From the NCBI GenBank assembly GCA_050698355.1, contig JBOHBN010000317.1, positions 1 through 16,252 of the forward strand: a stretch of 16,252 nt of DNA, in the 5' to 3' direction. Every line of letters starts with the position of its first letter. The first letter of the stretch is position 1. Positions 7,257 through 14,505 of the stretch are shown here, piece by piece. Under the pieces are notes generated by a model. The model saw only the letters and a program-made list of their open reading frames with translations. It did no database searches and was not told where the DNA came from. Origin of the DNA: JBOHBN01 sp050698355. GTDB lineage: Bacteria > Actinomycetota > Actinomycetes > Streptosporangiales > WHST01. Both the position numbers and the translations under genes were made by a program.

Positions 7257-7799
7257 CTATGCGACCCCCGGCAGCGGCGACCCGAGCCATTCCAGGGCCT
7301 TGCGTGGCACCGAGTAGGAGAACCGCGGATCGTAGACCTCCTCGGATCCGACGACGCCGGACTGCACCGACCCGACACCACGCTGGGTCTCCCACACGTG
7401 CTGAAGGATCACCAGCGCGCCACGTTTGATGTTCGCGGGGACCTCCGCGTAGCCGGCATCATAGGTGGCCGTGACCCGACCGGTCACCGACCCCGACAGG
7501 ACCGTCACCAGCCCCGACACCTCATCAACGTCGAACCCGTCCGGTTGCCACGACCGCGACCCGTCGACCGTGTCCACGCTCGTCAGCGAGATCACCGGGA
7601 CGCTCGACAACACGAAGCTCGTCGCGGCCCGCAACCAGATCTTCTGGCTCACCTCGCGCTGCTCGACAACGACGCCCTTGTACTCCTCGACCGCGGTACC
7701 GATCCCGTCGAGGTAGTCCTGCAGCTCGTCGTCGTCGTCGGTGTAGTCCGAGCCGATACCGAGCGCGGCCTTCGCGTCTGGCAGCGTCACGATCGCCAT
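7257..7799 (-). CDS. Head-tail connector (HK97 gp6-like adaptor)
   Basis: 180 aa. N-terminal VTLPDAKAALGIGSDYTDDD, then LQDYLDGIGTAVEEYKGVVV, is the helical bundle typical of gp6-like adaptors; the middle (SGLVTVLSGSVTGRVTATYD) is a beta hairpin. AEVPANIKRGALVILQHVWE is the closing helix of the family. Residues near the end (GVVGSEEVYDPRFSYSVPRK) are usual for actinophage connectors. The protein would sit as a dodecameric ring beneath the portal. ATG at 7797-7799, 6 nt after the stop of the 94-aa gene; its TAG touches the tail-terminator ATG. Confidence 0.85.
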   Translation of the reverse strand: MAIVTLPDAKAALGIGSDYTDDDDELQDYLDGIGTAVEEYKGVVVEQREVSQKIWLRAATSFVLSSVPVISLTSVDTVDGSRSWQPDGFDVDEVSGLVTVLSGSVTGRVTATYDAGYAEVPANIKRGALVILQHVWETQRGVGSVQSGVVGSEEVYDPRFSYSVPRKALEWLGSPLPGVA

Positions 7800-7805
7800 G
7801 GTCGG

Positions 7806-8090
7806 TTACTCGCCGTCGCTCGTCTCGTGGATGATGTTGCCGTCCTCGTCCCGCGGCAGCTTCGGCCGGCCACGCTTCTTCGGCTTCTCCTCGGCCTCGT
7901 CGCGGGTCTCCGGGTCGGGTGCGACAGCCTTCTCCGCGCTCTCCGCCGGCTTCTCCGCGACCGGTTCGGCGTAGCCGAGCTTGCAGTACCGGGCGCCGTC
8001 CTCGTCAGATACCTTGGTCACGTCGCCGCGGCCGTTGACGACCTGGCGGCCGACCAACCCGACCATGTGGATCTTCCAGCGCACCTTCAC
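7806..8090 (-). CDS. Small protein after capsid gene, with AT-hook-like motif, 94 aa
   Basis: GTG start at 8090 with a GAGAGG ribosome site. N-terminal ~45 residues (MVGLVGRQVVNGRGDVTKVS followed by DEDGARYCKLGYAEPV) are a compact region seen in small proteins after actinophage capsid genes. The rest is charged and probably disordered, with Ala/Glu repeats and then KKRGRPKLP, which contains the AT-hook core RGRP and could touch DNA. Located between the capsid protein and the connector. Function unknown. DNA binding is inferred from the motif alone and could be chance in such a basic stretch. Confidence 0.75.
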   Translation of the reverse strand: MKVRWKIHMVGLVGRQVVNGRGDVTKVSDEDGARYCKLGYAEPVAEKPAESAEKAVAPDPETRDEAEEKPKKRGRPKLPRDEDGNIIHETSDGE

Positions 8091-8124
8091 GACGGCCCGC
8101 CTCTCAGAATTAGATGAGGCATCA

Positions 8125-8151
8125 GCCGGGCTGGAATAGCGCCAGCCCGGC
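8125..8151 (-). promoter_or_regulatory. Strong hairpin after major capsid gene
   Basis: Perfect 10-bp stem GCCGGGCTGG (8125-8134) and CCAGCCCGGC (8142-8151) with a 7-nt loop, 17 nt beyond the capsid stop and before the next gene's start. No U-tract follows on the minus strand. It may be a partial terminator, lowering expression of later genes relative to capsid, or a 3' mRNA stabiliser. Confidence 0.55.
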
Positions 8152-8167
8152 GTGCACCTTCCGTCGA

Positions 8168-9391
8168 TCAGGTAGCGGACTGCTTGAGCACCTTCACCGC
8201 GTTGGGGTCACCCAACGCGCCATCAGTGCGGTACAGAACCCGGAACGTCACGACATCGCTGTCGAACTTGAACTCGTCACTGCGGTCGAACCGCAGCGGC
8301 GTCACGTCACGAATCCAGTAACCCCCGAAGTCGCCGAACGCGACAGACGTCGCCGACGCCTCCGGAGACGGCATCGCCGGGTTCGAGTACACCGGGTAGC
8401 CGAGGAGCCGGTCGGGCTGGCCCGCCTGCATGCTCTGCTGCCACAGGTACTGCCCGTTGAGATCCTTGATCTTCCGGATCGCCGCGAGCGCAGCGTCAGA
8501 CGCCTGGAACGAGCCACGCGGGCGGTACGGCACCGCGATCGCGTACACCAGGTCGAGCAGCGCGTCCGAGGTGATGTCGACACCCGACTCGCCGTCGACG
8601 GAAGTCGCGGCACCAACCAGCCCGGTCGGCTTACCCGTGCCGGTGCCGCTGGTGTACGCGTTGTTCGTCGCGAGACCGATCCGCTCGCCGGCCTCCTGCG
8701 CGAGAAAGCCGAGCAGGTCGAAACCGGCGTCGTCGATCAGTTCACGGTTGACGCTGACGATCTTGCCGACCTTGTGCGCGCCGAGCGACACCGAATCGAA
8801 GCCCGGGTCGGCCTCGGTCAGGCTGGCGCCCTCAGCGAGCCACACGGCGTCGCCGTACGACACGGCCTTCGGAAGCGTCAGCGTCTCGCCGTTGCCGGTC
8901 GTGATGACCCGCGGGTTCGACTGCCGGATCGAGTTGGTGTCCACCAGGTAGCGGTACAGCTGCCGGACGAACCCGACCGGGACCGTGTCGCTGGACGTCG
9001 CGAGGTCGCGGCGCTCCAGGATCGAGCGGCGCTCCATCGCCGACGGCAGACCGACCTCGACCTTACTGATCTCACCGCGACCCAGCGAACGGAACTGGGT
9101 ATCAAGGTCCTTGTCGCCGACGACGGCGACCTCCCCGCGGCGGACCTCGCCGCCGCCGGACTTCCCGAGACGCTCGAACGCGTCGTCGGCGTCCTTCGCT
9201 CGCTGCTCAGTGTCGAGCGCGGACTTGATGCGCGTGTCGAGCTTGTCGAGTTCCTCGCTCTGCGAGTCCCACTGGCCCTGCTCCTCAGCGGAGAAAGACC
9301 GATTCTCGTCGGCTGCCGCGTCGGCGATTCCCTTCATCTGCTCCCAGACTTGGGCACGCCGTTCCCGCAGCCGCTTCGCCATGTCTGACAT
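8168..9391 (-). CDS. Major capsid protein, HK97 family
   Basis: 407 aa from ATG 9391, which has AAAAGGAGC 7 nt upstream; a start at 9430 would place this ribosome site inside the coding region, so it is rejected. Residues 1-~110 are a charged coiled-coil delta (scaffold) domain, expected to be removed by the adjacent protease. The rest is the HK97 fold: SDTVPVGFVRQLYRYLVDTN, then TLTLPKAVSYGDAVWLAEGA, then KVGKIVSVNRELIDDAGFDL (E-loop and spine-helix region). RLLGYPVYSNPAMP and AFGDFGGYWIRDV are family-typical in the P and A domains. Two loop-sharing hairpins stand in its leader and another follows it. Confidence 0.95.
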   Translation of the reverse strand: MSDMAKRLRERRAQVWEQMKGIADAAADENRSFSAEEQGQWDSQSEELDKLDTRIKSALDTEQRAKDADDAFERLGKSGGGEVRRGEVAVVGDKDLDTQFRSLGRGEISKVEVGLPSAMERRSILERRDLATSSDTVPVGFVRQLYRYLVDTNSIRQSNPRVITTGNGETLTLPKAVSYGDAVWLAEGASLTEADPGFDSVSLGAHKVGKIVSVNRELIDDAGFDLLGFLAQEAGERIGLATNNAYTSGTGTGKPTGLVGAATSVDGESGVDITSDALLDLVYAIAVPYRPRGSFQASDAALAAIRKIKDLNGQYLWQQSMQAGQPDRLLGYPVYSNPAMPSPEASATSVAFGDFGGYWIRDVTPLRFDRSDEFKFDSDVVTFRVLYRTDGALGDPNAVKVLKQSAT

Positions 9392-9435
9392 GGGATGGCT
9401 CCTTTTCGTATGTAAATGCGGGCACAACATTGCTT

Positions 9436-9462
9436 GCGGCGTGGTTGCGTTGCCGGCGCCGC
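9436..9462 (-). ncRNA. Capsid leader hairpin B (shared 15-nt loop)
   Basis: Stem GCGGCG (9436-9441) and CGCCGC (9457-9462) closing a 15-nt loop (9442-9456), CCGGCAACGCAACCA on the RNA strand. It lies 45 nt upstream of the capsid ATG. The loop is identical to that of the hairpin at 9490-9520 while the stem differs but remains complementary. The element type is not one I recognise. Confidence 0.6.
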
Positions 9463-9514
9463 CGGATACTGCCGGGTTGTTACAGGCTCAGGTGACGTGG
9501 TTGCGTTGCCGGCG
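9440..9514. repeat. 19-bp direct repeat in capsid leader
   Basis: CGTGGTTGCGTTGCCGGCG occurs exactly at 9440-9458 and 9496-9514 (plus-strand reading). Each copy is the loop plus the innermost stem bases of the two capsid leader hairpins. Confidence 0.95.
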
Positions 9515-9520
9515 TCACCT
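9490..9520 (-). ncRNA. Capsid leader hairpin A (shared 15-nt loop)
   Basis: Stem AGGTGACG (9490-9497) and CGTCACCT (9513-9520), 8 bp and perfect, closing the same 15-nt loop (9498-9512). It begins 11 nt after the protease stop. Together with hairpin B it fills the 140-nt gap between protease and capsid genes, in an operon where neighbours usually overlap. No U-tract follows, so it is not a standard terminator. Confidence 0.65.
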
Positions 9521-9531
9521 TCAGGACGTGC

Positions 9532-10488
9532 CTACGCCCAGGGGTCGGTCTTCTTCGCGAGAAGATCGACAGCCGCAGCCGGCCCGAATAGCCGTTTGAC
9601 AGGAGCCGCGGTGGACTCGGTGTCGCTGCGGACGAAGAATCGGCGTAGCTCGTCGTCGACCGCCATCGACCGGACCTCCTCGAAGTCGGCGTCGAAATAC
9701 GCCGCCAGCGAGCGGAGACCAGCCGACGTGTCGAGATACGCCGGGTCGTGCACGGGAGCGACGTCGATCAACTCGACCTCGTTCAATGTCCGCATCGGGT
9801 ACGACTGGTCCGTCACTGCCCAATCGTCATCGAGTACGCGGAACGCGAACGACGAATACCTCACGTCGCCGCGCTGCACCAGCTCAAGGATGTCGGCACG
9901 CGACTGCGGTGGTTCGACCTCGTACCACAAGCCAGCACCGGGGTCGACACGCAAATCGAGGGTGCTGCCGCCCGTCGTGCCGAGAATCATGTTCGAGTCA
10001 TGGTTGTAGCGGGCGACAACGTTCGGCCAGCCCGCCGCCCGCGCCTGGTTGAACGCGCCAGTCCCGACCTGCTCGACGAACCCGCCGAGGTTCCTCGACA
10101 ACACGCCGAACACCGCGCCGTATCCGCCGATACGTTTCGCGTCGCCGGCAGCGCGCAGCTCCACGGTGCCAGGGGTGTACCGCCGTTCAGTCTCCATGCC
10201 CATGCTTCGTAGGCTCCCGTCGCTGTTCCAGTTCTCGGGGATGAGGTCGCTCAGCCCCAGCGCCTTAGCGCGCCTGATGATGTGCTGGCGGATCGCGTCA
10301 TGGCTGCCCGAGCCACGCCCGACCGCGCTGATCGCCTTCTCCAGGTCCGTACGGCCATGGTTGTCGGCAGGACGGATCGGGTACGACCCGTCGTCCATCG
10401 CCCAGCCCTGCGACGCCGCATACCGTTTCGCGGCCGCGTTCAGGTCACCCGCGTCGGGAGTGGTGATGTTTCCCTTATCCGTTGCCAT
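9532..10488 (-). CDS. Prohead protease with N-terminal accessory domain
   Basis: 318 aa from ATG 10488 (GGAAGG-type ribosome site); an in-frame ATG at 10512 would add 8 residues but has a poor site. Residues ~100-250 are the HK97/S78-like serine protease: RYNHD with the likely catalytic His163, VRYSSFAFRV with Ser212/213, and ELIDVAPVHDPAY near 239-251. Residues ~17-88 form an extra helical domain (YPIRPADNHGRTDLEKAISA, later RQHIIRRAKALGLSDLIPE) that is often fused to head proteins in actinophages. The C-terminal ~60 residues are probably a self-cleaved tail. It cleaves the capsid delta domain during maturation. Its start overlaps the portal gene end by 14 bp. Confidence 0.9.
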   Translation of the reverse strand: MATDKGNITTPDAGDLNAAAKRYAASQGWAMDDGSYPIRPADNHGRTDLEKAISAVGRGSGSHDAIRQHIIRRAKALGLSDLIPENWNSDGSLRSMGMETERRYTPGTVELRAAGDAKRIGGYGAVFGVLSRNLGGFVEQVGTGAFNQARAAGWPNVVARYNHDSNMILGTTGGSTLDLRVDPGAGLWYEVEPPQSRADILELVQRGDVRYSSFAFRVLDDDWAVTDQSYPMRTLNEVELIDVAPVHDPAYLDTSAGLRSLAAYFDADFEEVRSMAVDDELRRFFVRSDTESTAAPVKRLFGPAAAVDLLAKKTDPWA

Positions 10489-12673
10489 CGCTCGTTTCCT
10501 TCCACCGGCCATCCACCAGCTGCGGCCGGCCGTACTCGCCGCCGCGGAGCTGCGGCACCGCCTGACCCTTCTCCAGCAGCGTCAACGGCGTATAGTCCTG
10601 CCCCGCCCCGTTCGGCAGCGGCGGCAGATCCTCCATCGCGCGGATCTCGTCGATGTTCTTCAACCCGATATCGCGGGCCGTCTTATAGTTCGCATACCTG
10701 GTCGCCGCGTCCGGCCGGATCAACGCATCCACGTTGAACTTCACGTACTGGCCCCGCGGCAACAGCCCCGACAAGTGACTTTCCAGCTTCGTCAGCCACG
10801 GCATCAACGTGAACTGCACAAACTCGATCGATTGCTGCTCCACGTTCGCGTAGGTGTTCCCAGTGAAGTACGTCGTGCCTTCACGCCGCGCGAACCACGT
10901 ACGGTTCGGAGTCGTCGGACACCAGACCGACCCGTCAATCCGTTCCTGATGCACGTATTCGACGTGACCTTTGGGTTTGCGGTGCGACGCCTTCCACACT
11001 GCCATGCCCCACATATCCCCTGCCGTGGGCCGAATCGCCCCCGAACGGCCCGCGAGCGCACATGCGACCTGGAACGCCTCCAGCCGACGCGGATCCTTCT
11101 GCGCGATGTAGGGCGTCCCGCTGTTTGTGACGCATCCATCTGCATCAAGCGAGATCTGCACGAACAACTCAAGCTGCGCCCGCGTCAACGTGACCAGGAA
11201 GTCAATCGAAGGGATCTTCTCTGCCGCGACTTCGAGTAGACGAGCGGCAGCACGCTTGTTCAACCTGAACTGTGTCGTCCCGGCCGGGCGCACTTCCTCG
11301 ATCCACGCCGGTTCGGAACGAACGTGTTTCACCTGACAGGCAGGCCCGAACACGTCAGCTAGTACAGCCCGAATACGGGAGCAGTTCTCCACATTGACGG
11401 TATGCGACTGTGTGATCCGGACTTCATTGTGAGGTCCGATCCATCCTTCAGTCCAGAACCACGCGACCAACTCAACAAACGCGTCCGCCCACTTCGGCTC
11501 GGTCGGAAGATTCGACACGGGAGCGGCGGCGAGCACACGGTCGCTTGCGGACATGGTCTGTGACTCACGCCAGTCGGGCACCATGCCGCGGCGGGTTTCT
11601 CTGAGCACCGGCCACCGGTGATCCAACGTGCTCAATGACGAGTGCGTACGACTGCGGAACCGCAACATGTCGTGAGGGCCTTCAAAGACGTGAACTGCCT
11701 CCACTTGCTGCCACTCCGCGACGTGTGTATCAGCGTTCAAGGTGAGGCACGTGTCGCCTACCCTGATCTGGTTGTATCGAAGCCAGCCTCGAGTCGTCAG
11801 CATCTCCGTGTCGGTGTCCACGCACATCGATTTGCCGGTCTCCCCGCCGATCATCTCCGGCGGAATCCCGTAAATGTTCGCGACCTGCGACGCCGTCAAC
11901 CGCATCGTCTCCACGAACCGGGCCTCGCTCGGCGACACACTCACCGGCGTGTACTTCCAGTCCTTGCCGTACACGATCGGCCGGTGCTTACGGATCGAGT
12001 TGACCAGCCTGTTACTGATGATGTCGGCCTGTTCCTGGTTCACCGTCACGTTCGCGTTCTCAAACGTCCCCGGCGGCACACCACCCGAATCGAACCACTC
12101 CTTGGAGAAGTCCTGCGCAGCCAACGCCGTCGCGACCGAATTCGCGTACGCCGTCAACGGCGACAGCCCCCACACCCGGCCCGGCAACGTGAACCACGGG
12201 ATATGCACGAGGTCGCCCGCCGACACGGTCTGCCCGCGCCACCGCCAGATCGGCTGCCGGAACGACCCCGGCCCGTGCGGCTGGTCGTCCTCCACCGTCA
12301 CCTCGTCGGGATGGAGCCACTCGACGCCGGTAGCGATACCGTCCGCGCTGTACGACACGATCAACCCGACCGCGTTCCCCCGGTAGATCAGCGACGTCAT
12401 CGCCCTAAACGTCCAGTCCAACCGGGTGCCCTGCACCGACGGCGACGCCAACAGCGACGGCAACGGCAGCGGCTCCCGCCGGTCGCCGACCTTCCGGTAC
12501 ACCTGCACCGGAAGCTGCGACACGTTCGACGCGAGCAGCCGGCCCGCGGCGAACACCGGAGCGAGACGCAGCGCCTGCTCCGGCGACACCTGCCCACGCG
12601 CGGCAGGACGATCCCAGTTGAACGTCAGATTACGATTCTCGACGCGGCGCCGCAGCCAATCACGCACACCCAT
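10475..12673 (-). CDS. Portal protein precursor interrupted by an intein
   Basis: 732 aa. Exteins are residues 1-283 and 607-732, which join to a 409-aa portal, the usual size for HK97-type (gp3-like) portals. Extein motifs: PVFAAGRLLASNVSQLPVQV, HIPWFTLPGRVWGLSPL, GIPPEMIGGETGKSM before the intein and TYANVEQQSIEFVQFTLMPW after it, a block continuous in ordinary portals. The dodecameric ring forms the DNA entry and exit vertex and docks the terminase. ATG 12671-12673 overlaps the terminase stop by 1 bp (TAATG), and the 3' end overlaps the protease gene. Splicing is needed to produce functional portal. Confidence 0.95.
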   Translation of the reverse strand: MGVRDWLRRRVENRNLTFNWDRPAARGQVSPEQALRLAPVFAAGRLLASNVSQLPVQVYRKVGDRREPLPLPSLLASPSVQGTRLDWTFRAMTSLIYRGNAVGLIVSYSADGIATGVEWLHPDEVTVEDDQPHGPGSFRQPIWRWRGQTVSAGDLVHIPWFTLPGRVWGLSPLTAYANSVATALAAQDFSKEWFDSGGVPPGTFENANVTVNQEQADIISNRLVNSIRKHRPIVYGKDWKYTPVSVSPSEARFVETMRLTASQVANIYGIPPEMIGGETGKSMCVDTDTEMLTTRGWLRYNQIRVGDTCLTLNADTHVAEWQQVEAVHVFEGPHDMLRFRSRTHSSLSTLDHRWPVLRETRRGMVPDWRESQTMSASDRVLAAAPVSNLPTEPKWADAFVELVAWFWTEGWIGPHNEVRITQSHTVNVENCSRIRAVLADVFGPACQVKHVRSEPAWIEEVRPAGTTQFRLNKRAAARLLEVAAEKIPSIDFLVTLTRAQLELFVQISLDADGCVTNSGTPYIAQKDPRRLEAFQVACALAGRSGAIRPTAGDMWGMAVWKASHRKPKGHVEYVHQERIDGSVWCPTTPNRTWFARREGTTYFTGNTYANVEQQSIEFVQFTLMPWLTKLESHLSGLLPRGQYVKFNVDALIRPDAATRYANYKTARDIGLKNIDEIRAMEDLPPLPNGAGQDYTPLTLLEKGQAVPQLRGGEYGRPQLVDGRWKETSDGNG
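10856..11824 (-). mobile_element. Intein with LAGLIDADG homing endonuclease in portal gene
   Basis: Residues 284-606 of the precursor, 323 aa, in frame. Block A: CVDTDTEMLTTRGW starting at Cys284. Block B: STLDH with His352. Endonuclease dodecapeptides: LVAWFWTEGWIG (402-413, acidic Glu409) and LFVQISLDADGCV (503-515, acidic Asp512). Block F: VWCPTTPNRTWFARREG (584-600). Block G: YFTGN ending at Asn606, followed by Thr607 as the +1 nucleophile. The penultimate residue is Gly rather than the usual His. All splicing and nuclease motifs look intact. By eye the DNA is less GC-rich than its surroundings, consistent with horizontal acquisition. Confidence 0.95.
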
Positions 12674-14109
12674 TAGAAGATCGACTCCAGTACGTCATAG
12701 TCGGCGTTCGGCCCGTACACCGCGAACCCGTGCAACGCCAACGTCGCCGCGACCAGCGGGGAAATATCCACACCCGAGGTTTTCCGGTCCCACGTCCACG
12801 CGTCACCCAACCTGCGTGTCGCCGCACCATCGACCGCGTCATGCAGCTCTGGCTGCCCCAGATGCCGCAGCGTCTCGTCAGCCACCGCCGTCGCGAACGC
12901 GCCCGACGCCTGCGCGACCTGCCGGCTCGTCACCAATTCCAGCCGCGTCTGCCCAGCGTCCGGCTTCACACACACGCCGTGCTCCTCGAGCTGCGGAATG
13001 AACCCGCCGGCAGCCGACCCCGGGTCGACGACCACCGCGCACGGTGCCCACTTCTCCACCAGATCGACCAGCCGAGCGACAAGCCAATGCGTGCCCTTCC
13101 GCCGCTCGACCACCTCGACATGCGACAGGCCGTCACCGCGGCGGCCAGCGACAGCGACGACAGCACCAGAACGATCCGGGCGGACATCCACACCAACCGC
13201 GACGGGATCGGTCACCGCAGACGACGGGTCCGCTAGCAGCCGCCACCGCTCCGCGTCGACCTCAGACGACCCGGCATCCATCGGCCAGATCCCCAGCCGC
13301 TCCCGCCGGAAATCACCCTCATCCATCGTGCCCAACTCGCGGACGATCGCGTCCTCACCGATCCGGTCACCCAGGGCAGGGTTCGCCTCAGCCCACGCCG
13401 CCCGATCATCACTCGCCGCGTCATCAGCGGCGCACCACTCGAAATACGCCAGACCCTCACCACCGGCGCGGCCACGGTGACACAACCGCCGCAACACCAC
13501 CGACGACACCAGCGGCGCGCTCGACGCGTACCAGATCTGCACGTTCGGCCGCGCCGACTGCGCCGGCACCACTGCCGCGACCTGCTCATCAGTCAACGCG
13601 TACGCCTCGTCCAGAATCAACAGATCCGGTGAGAAGCCACGCCCCGACCCGCCGGTCCGCGCCAAGAACCGCAGCCGGCACCCGTTCAACATCTCGATGC
13701 CCTGCTCACCAGCAGTCAACCGCACCGACTTCACGCGCTTACGCAGATGATCAGTGTTGTCGAACAACGCCCGCACCCGAAGGAAATGCTCCTGCGCGGT
13801 GTCGAACTTGTGCGCCGACCACAGAATCAACCGCTCTTCGAAGAGAACCAGCCCAACCAGCGCCCTCGCCTCGAGGATCGCGCCCTTCCCGTTCTGCCGC
13901 GGCTCCAACACCGCGACCTCCGGTGCCGCCCAACGCCCATCGGAGCGCTCCCCGAGCCCACCATCGAGGACCTCACCCTGATGCGCGTCCAGATGCAGAC
14001 CCGCGCTTGCCGCCAGATCCACCGCTTCGCTGCCCGCGCTTGTCACCGCCGCCGGTACGCTTCGATGCCTTGGACTTGCGGACAGCGCGGGCGCGGCCGA
14101 TCTCGTCAA
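12673..14109 (-). CDS. Terminase large subunit (TerL)
   Basis: 478 aa. DNA-packaging ATPase and nuclease. ATPase: Walker A EPRQNGKGAI (Gly where Ser/Thr is usual; common in actinophage terminases), Walker B LLILDEAY at 163-170 (Asp167, Glu168), coupling motif YASSAP at 194-199. Nuclease domain acidic positions: VGVDVR (Asp308), VVVDPGS (Asp362), GVDISP (Asp448). N-terminal VTSAGSEAVDLAASAGL is a conserved lead-in. Start TTG 14109 is chosen because AAGGGAG lies 9 nt upstream and this conserved N-terminus would otherwise be lost. This gives a 137-bp overlap with the small subunit gene. The stop overlaps the portal ATG. Confidence 0.92.
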   Translation of the reverse strand: MTRSAAPALSASPRHRSVPAAVTSAGSEAVDLAASAGLHLDAHQGEVLDGGLGERSDGRWAAPEVAVLEPRQNGKGAILEARALVGLVLFEERLILWSAHKFDTAQEHFLRVRALFDNTDHLRKRVKSVRLTAGEQGIEMLNGCRLRFLARTGGSGRGFSPDLLILDEAYALTDEQVAAVVPAQSARPNVQIWYASSAPLVSSVVLRRLCHRGRAGGEGLAYFEWCAADDAASDDRAAWAEANPALGDRIGEDAIVRELGTMDEGDFRRERLGIWPMDAGSSEVDAERWRLLADPSSAVTDPVAVGVDVRPDRSGAVVAVAGRRGDGLSHVEVVERRKGTHWLVARLVDLVEKWAPCAVVVDPGSAAGGFIPQLEEHGVCVKPDAGQTRLELVTSRQVAQASGAFATAVADETLRHLGQPELHDAVDGAATRRLGDAWTWDRKTSGVDISPLVAATLALHGFAVYGPNADYDVLESIF

Positions 14110-14314
14110 CCGGATCAGCTCCCTTCGGTGCCTGACTCGCCGCAGTCCGCAGCTCGGTAAGCGTCATACGCAGCTCCCGCGCCAGCGGCGGCGAGTCACG
14201 AGCGCCCGCATCATCGAGACGTTCAGCCAGCGTCACCGCAGCCGCAGCTAGCGACGAGTCGCGGAACGCGGCGGGAAGCTGATCGAGCTCGGAACGGACG
14301 GAGTCAATGACCAT
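13973..14314 (-). CDS. Terminase small subunit (TerS)
   Basis: 113 aa from ATG 14314, with GGGGGGAC 3-4 nt upstream. Upstream in-frame codons back to 14521 cross a low-GC intergenic stretch and are rejected. N-terminal helices DQLPAAFRDSSLAAAAVTLA, then SPPLARELRMTLTELRTAA, resemble the helical region of actinophage small terminases. The C-terminal ~40 residues are basic, Gly/Ser/Lys/Arg-rich and disordered, likely contacting DNA or the large subunit. It recognises the packaging site and hands DNA to TerL. The call is based on position (HNH, TerS, TerL) and layout; the sequence pattern alone is weak. Confidence 0.75.
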   Translation of the reverse strand: MVIDSVRSELDQLPAAFRDSSLAAAAVTLAERLDDAGARDSPPLARELRMTLTELRTAASQAPKGADPVDEIGRARAVRKSKASKRTGGGDKRGQRSGGSGGKRGSASGRASG

Positions 14315-14505
14315 GTGTCCCCCCGGTCCGGCGGGACCGAACCGGCCCCGCGTTGCTGTAAATCCTTCGTTTATCGCGCGTAATAACCGTAGATTGTCCC
14401 GCTGGGACCCATAGTGCGGCGCAAAGAAAAGGAAGCAATTGGGCGGGGTCCGCGCGGCCAAGATCCAAAAACTGCGGCGATCGCCGAATCGTTCTCGATC
14501 GCGGA
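14315..14505. other. Intergenic region before TerS; candidate cos/packaging or late promoter
   Basis: 190 bp without a convincing gene, lower in GC than its surroundings. Contents: a 12-bp palindrome CGGCGATCGCCG (14475-14486) followed on the minus strand by CAGTTTTT; a second CGATCGC at 14496-14502; hairpin GTCCC-GCT-GGGAC at 14396-14408; and hairpin CGGTCC-GGCG-GGACCG at 14324-14339, whose arm abuts the TerS ribosome site. Placement between the HNH and small-terminase genes is where cos sites of HNH-type phages often lie. The exact cut site cannot be read from the sequence. Confidence 0.35.

Noticed and set aside
8114..9388. 424-codon plus-strand open frame
   Set aside because: Complementary to the certain major capsid gene; no motifs.
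9392..9430. Longer capsid protein start at 9430
   Set aside because: It would place the AAAAGGAG ribosome site inside the gene; ATG 9391 fits the family.
9436..9520. Capsid leader hairpins as Rho-independent terminators
   Set aside because: No U-tract, large 15-nt loops, and a terminator just before the capsid gene would be counterproductive.
9436..9520. CRISPR-like repeat
   Set aside because: Only two copies, 56 bp apart, inside an mRNA leader, with no spacer series or cas genes.
10049..11239. 396-codon plus-strand open frame
   Set aside because: Antisense to protease, portal and intein, all well supported.
13044..14135. 363-codon plus-strand open frame
   Set aside because: Pro/Arg/Ser/Thr-rich shadow of the large terminase.
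14475..14486. 12-bp palindrome CGGCGATCGCCG followed by CAGTTTTT as a terminator
   Set aside because: The RNA stem is only 4 bp with a GATC loop; too weak to call a terminator.
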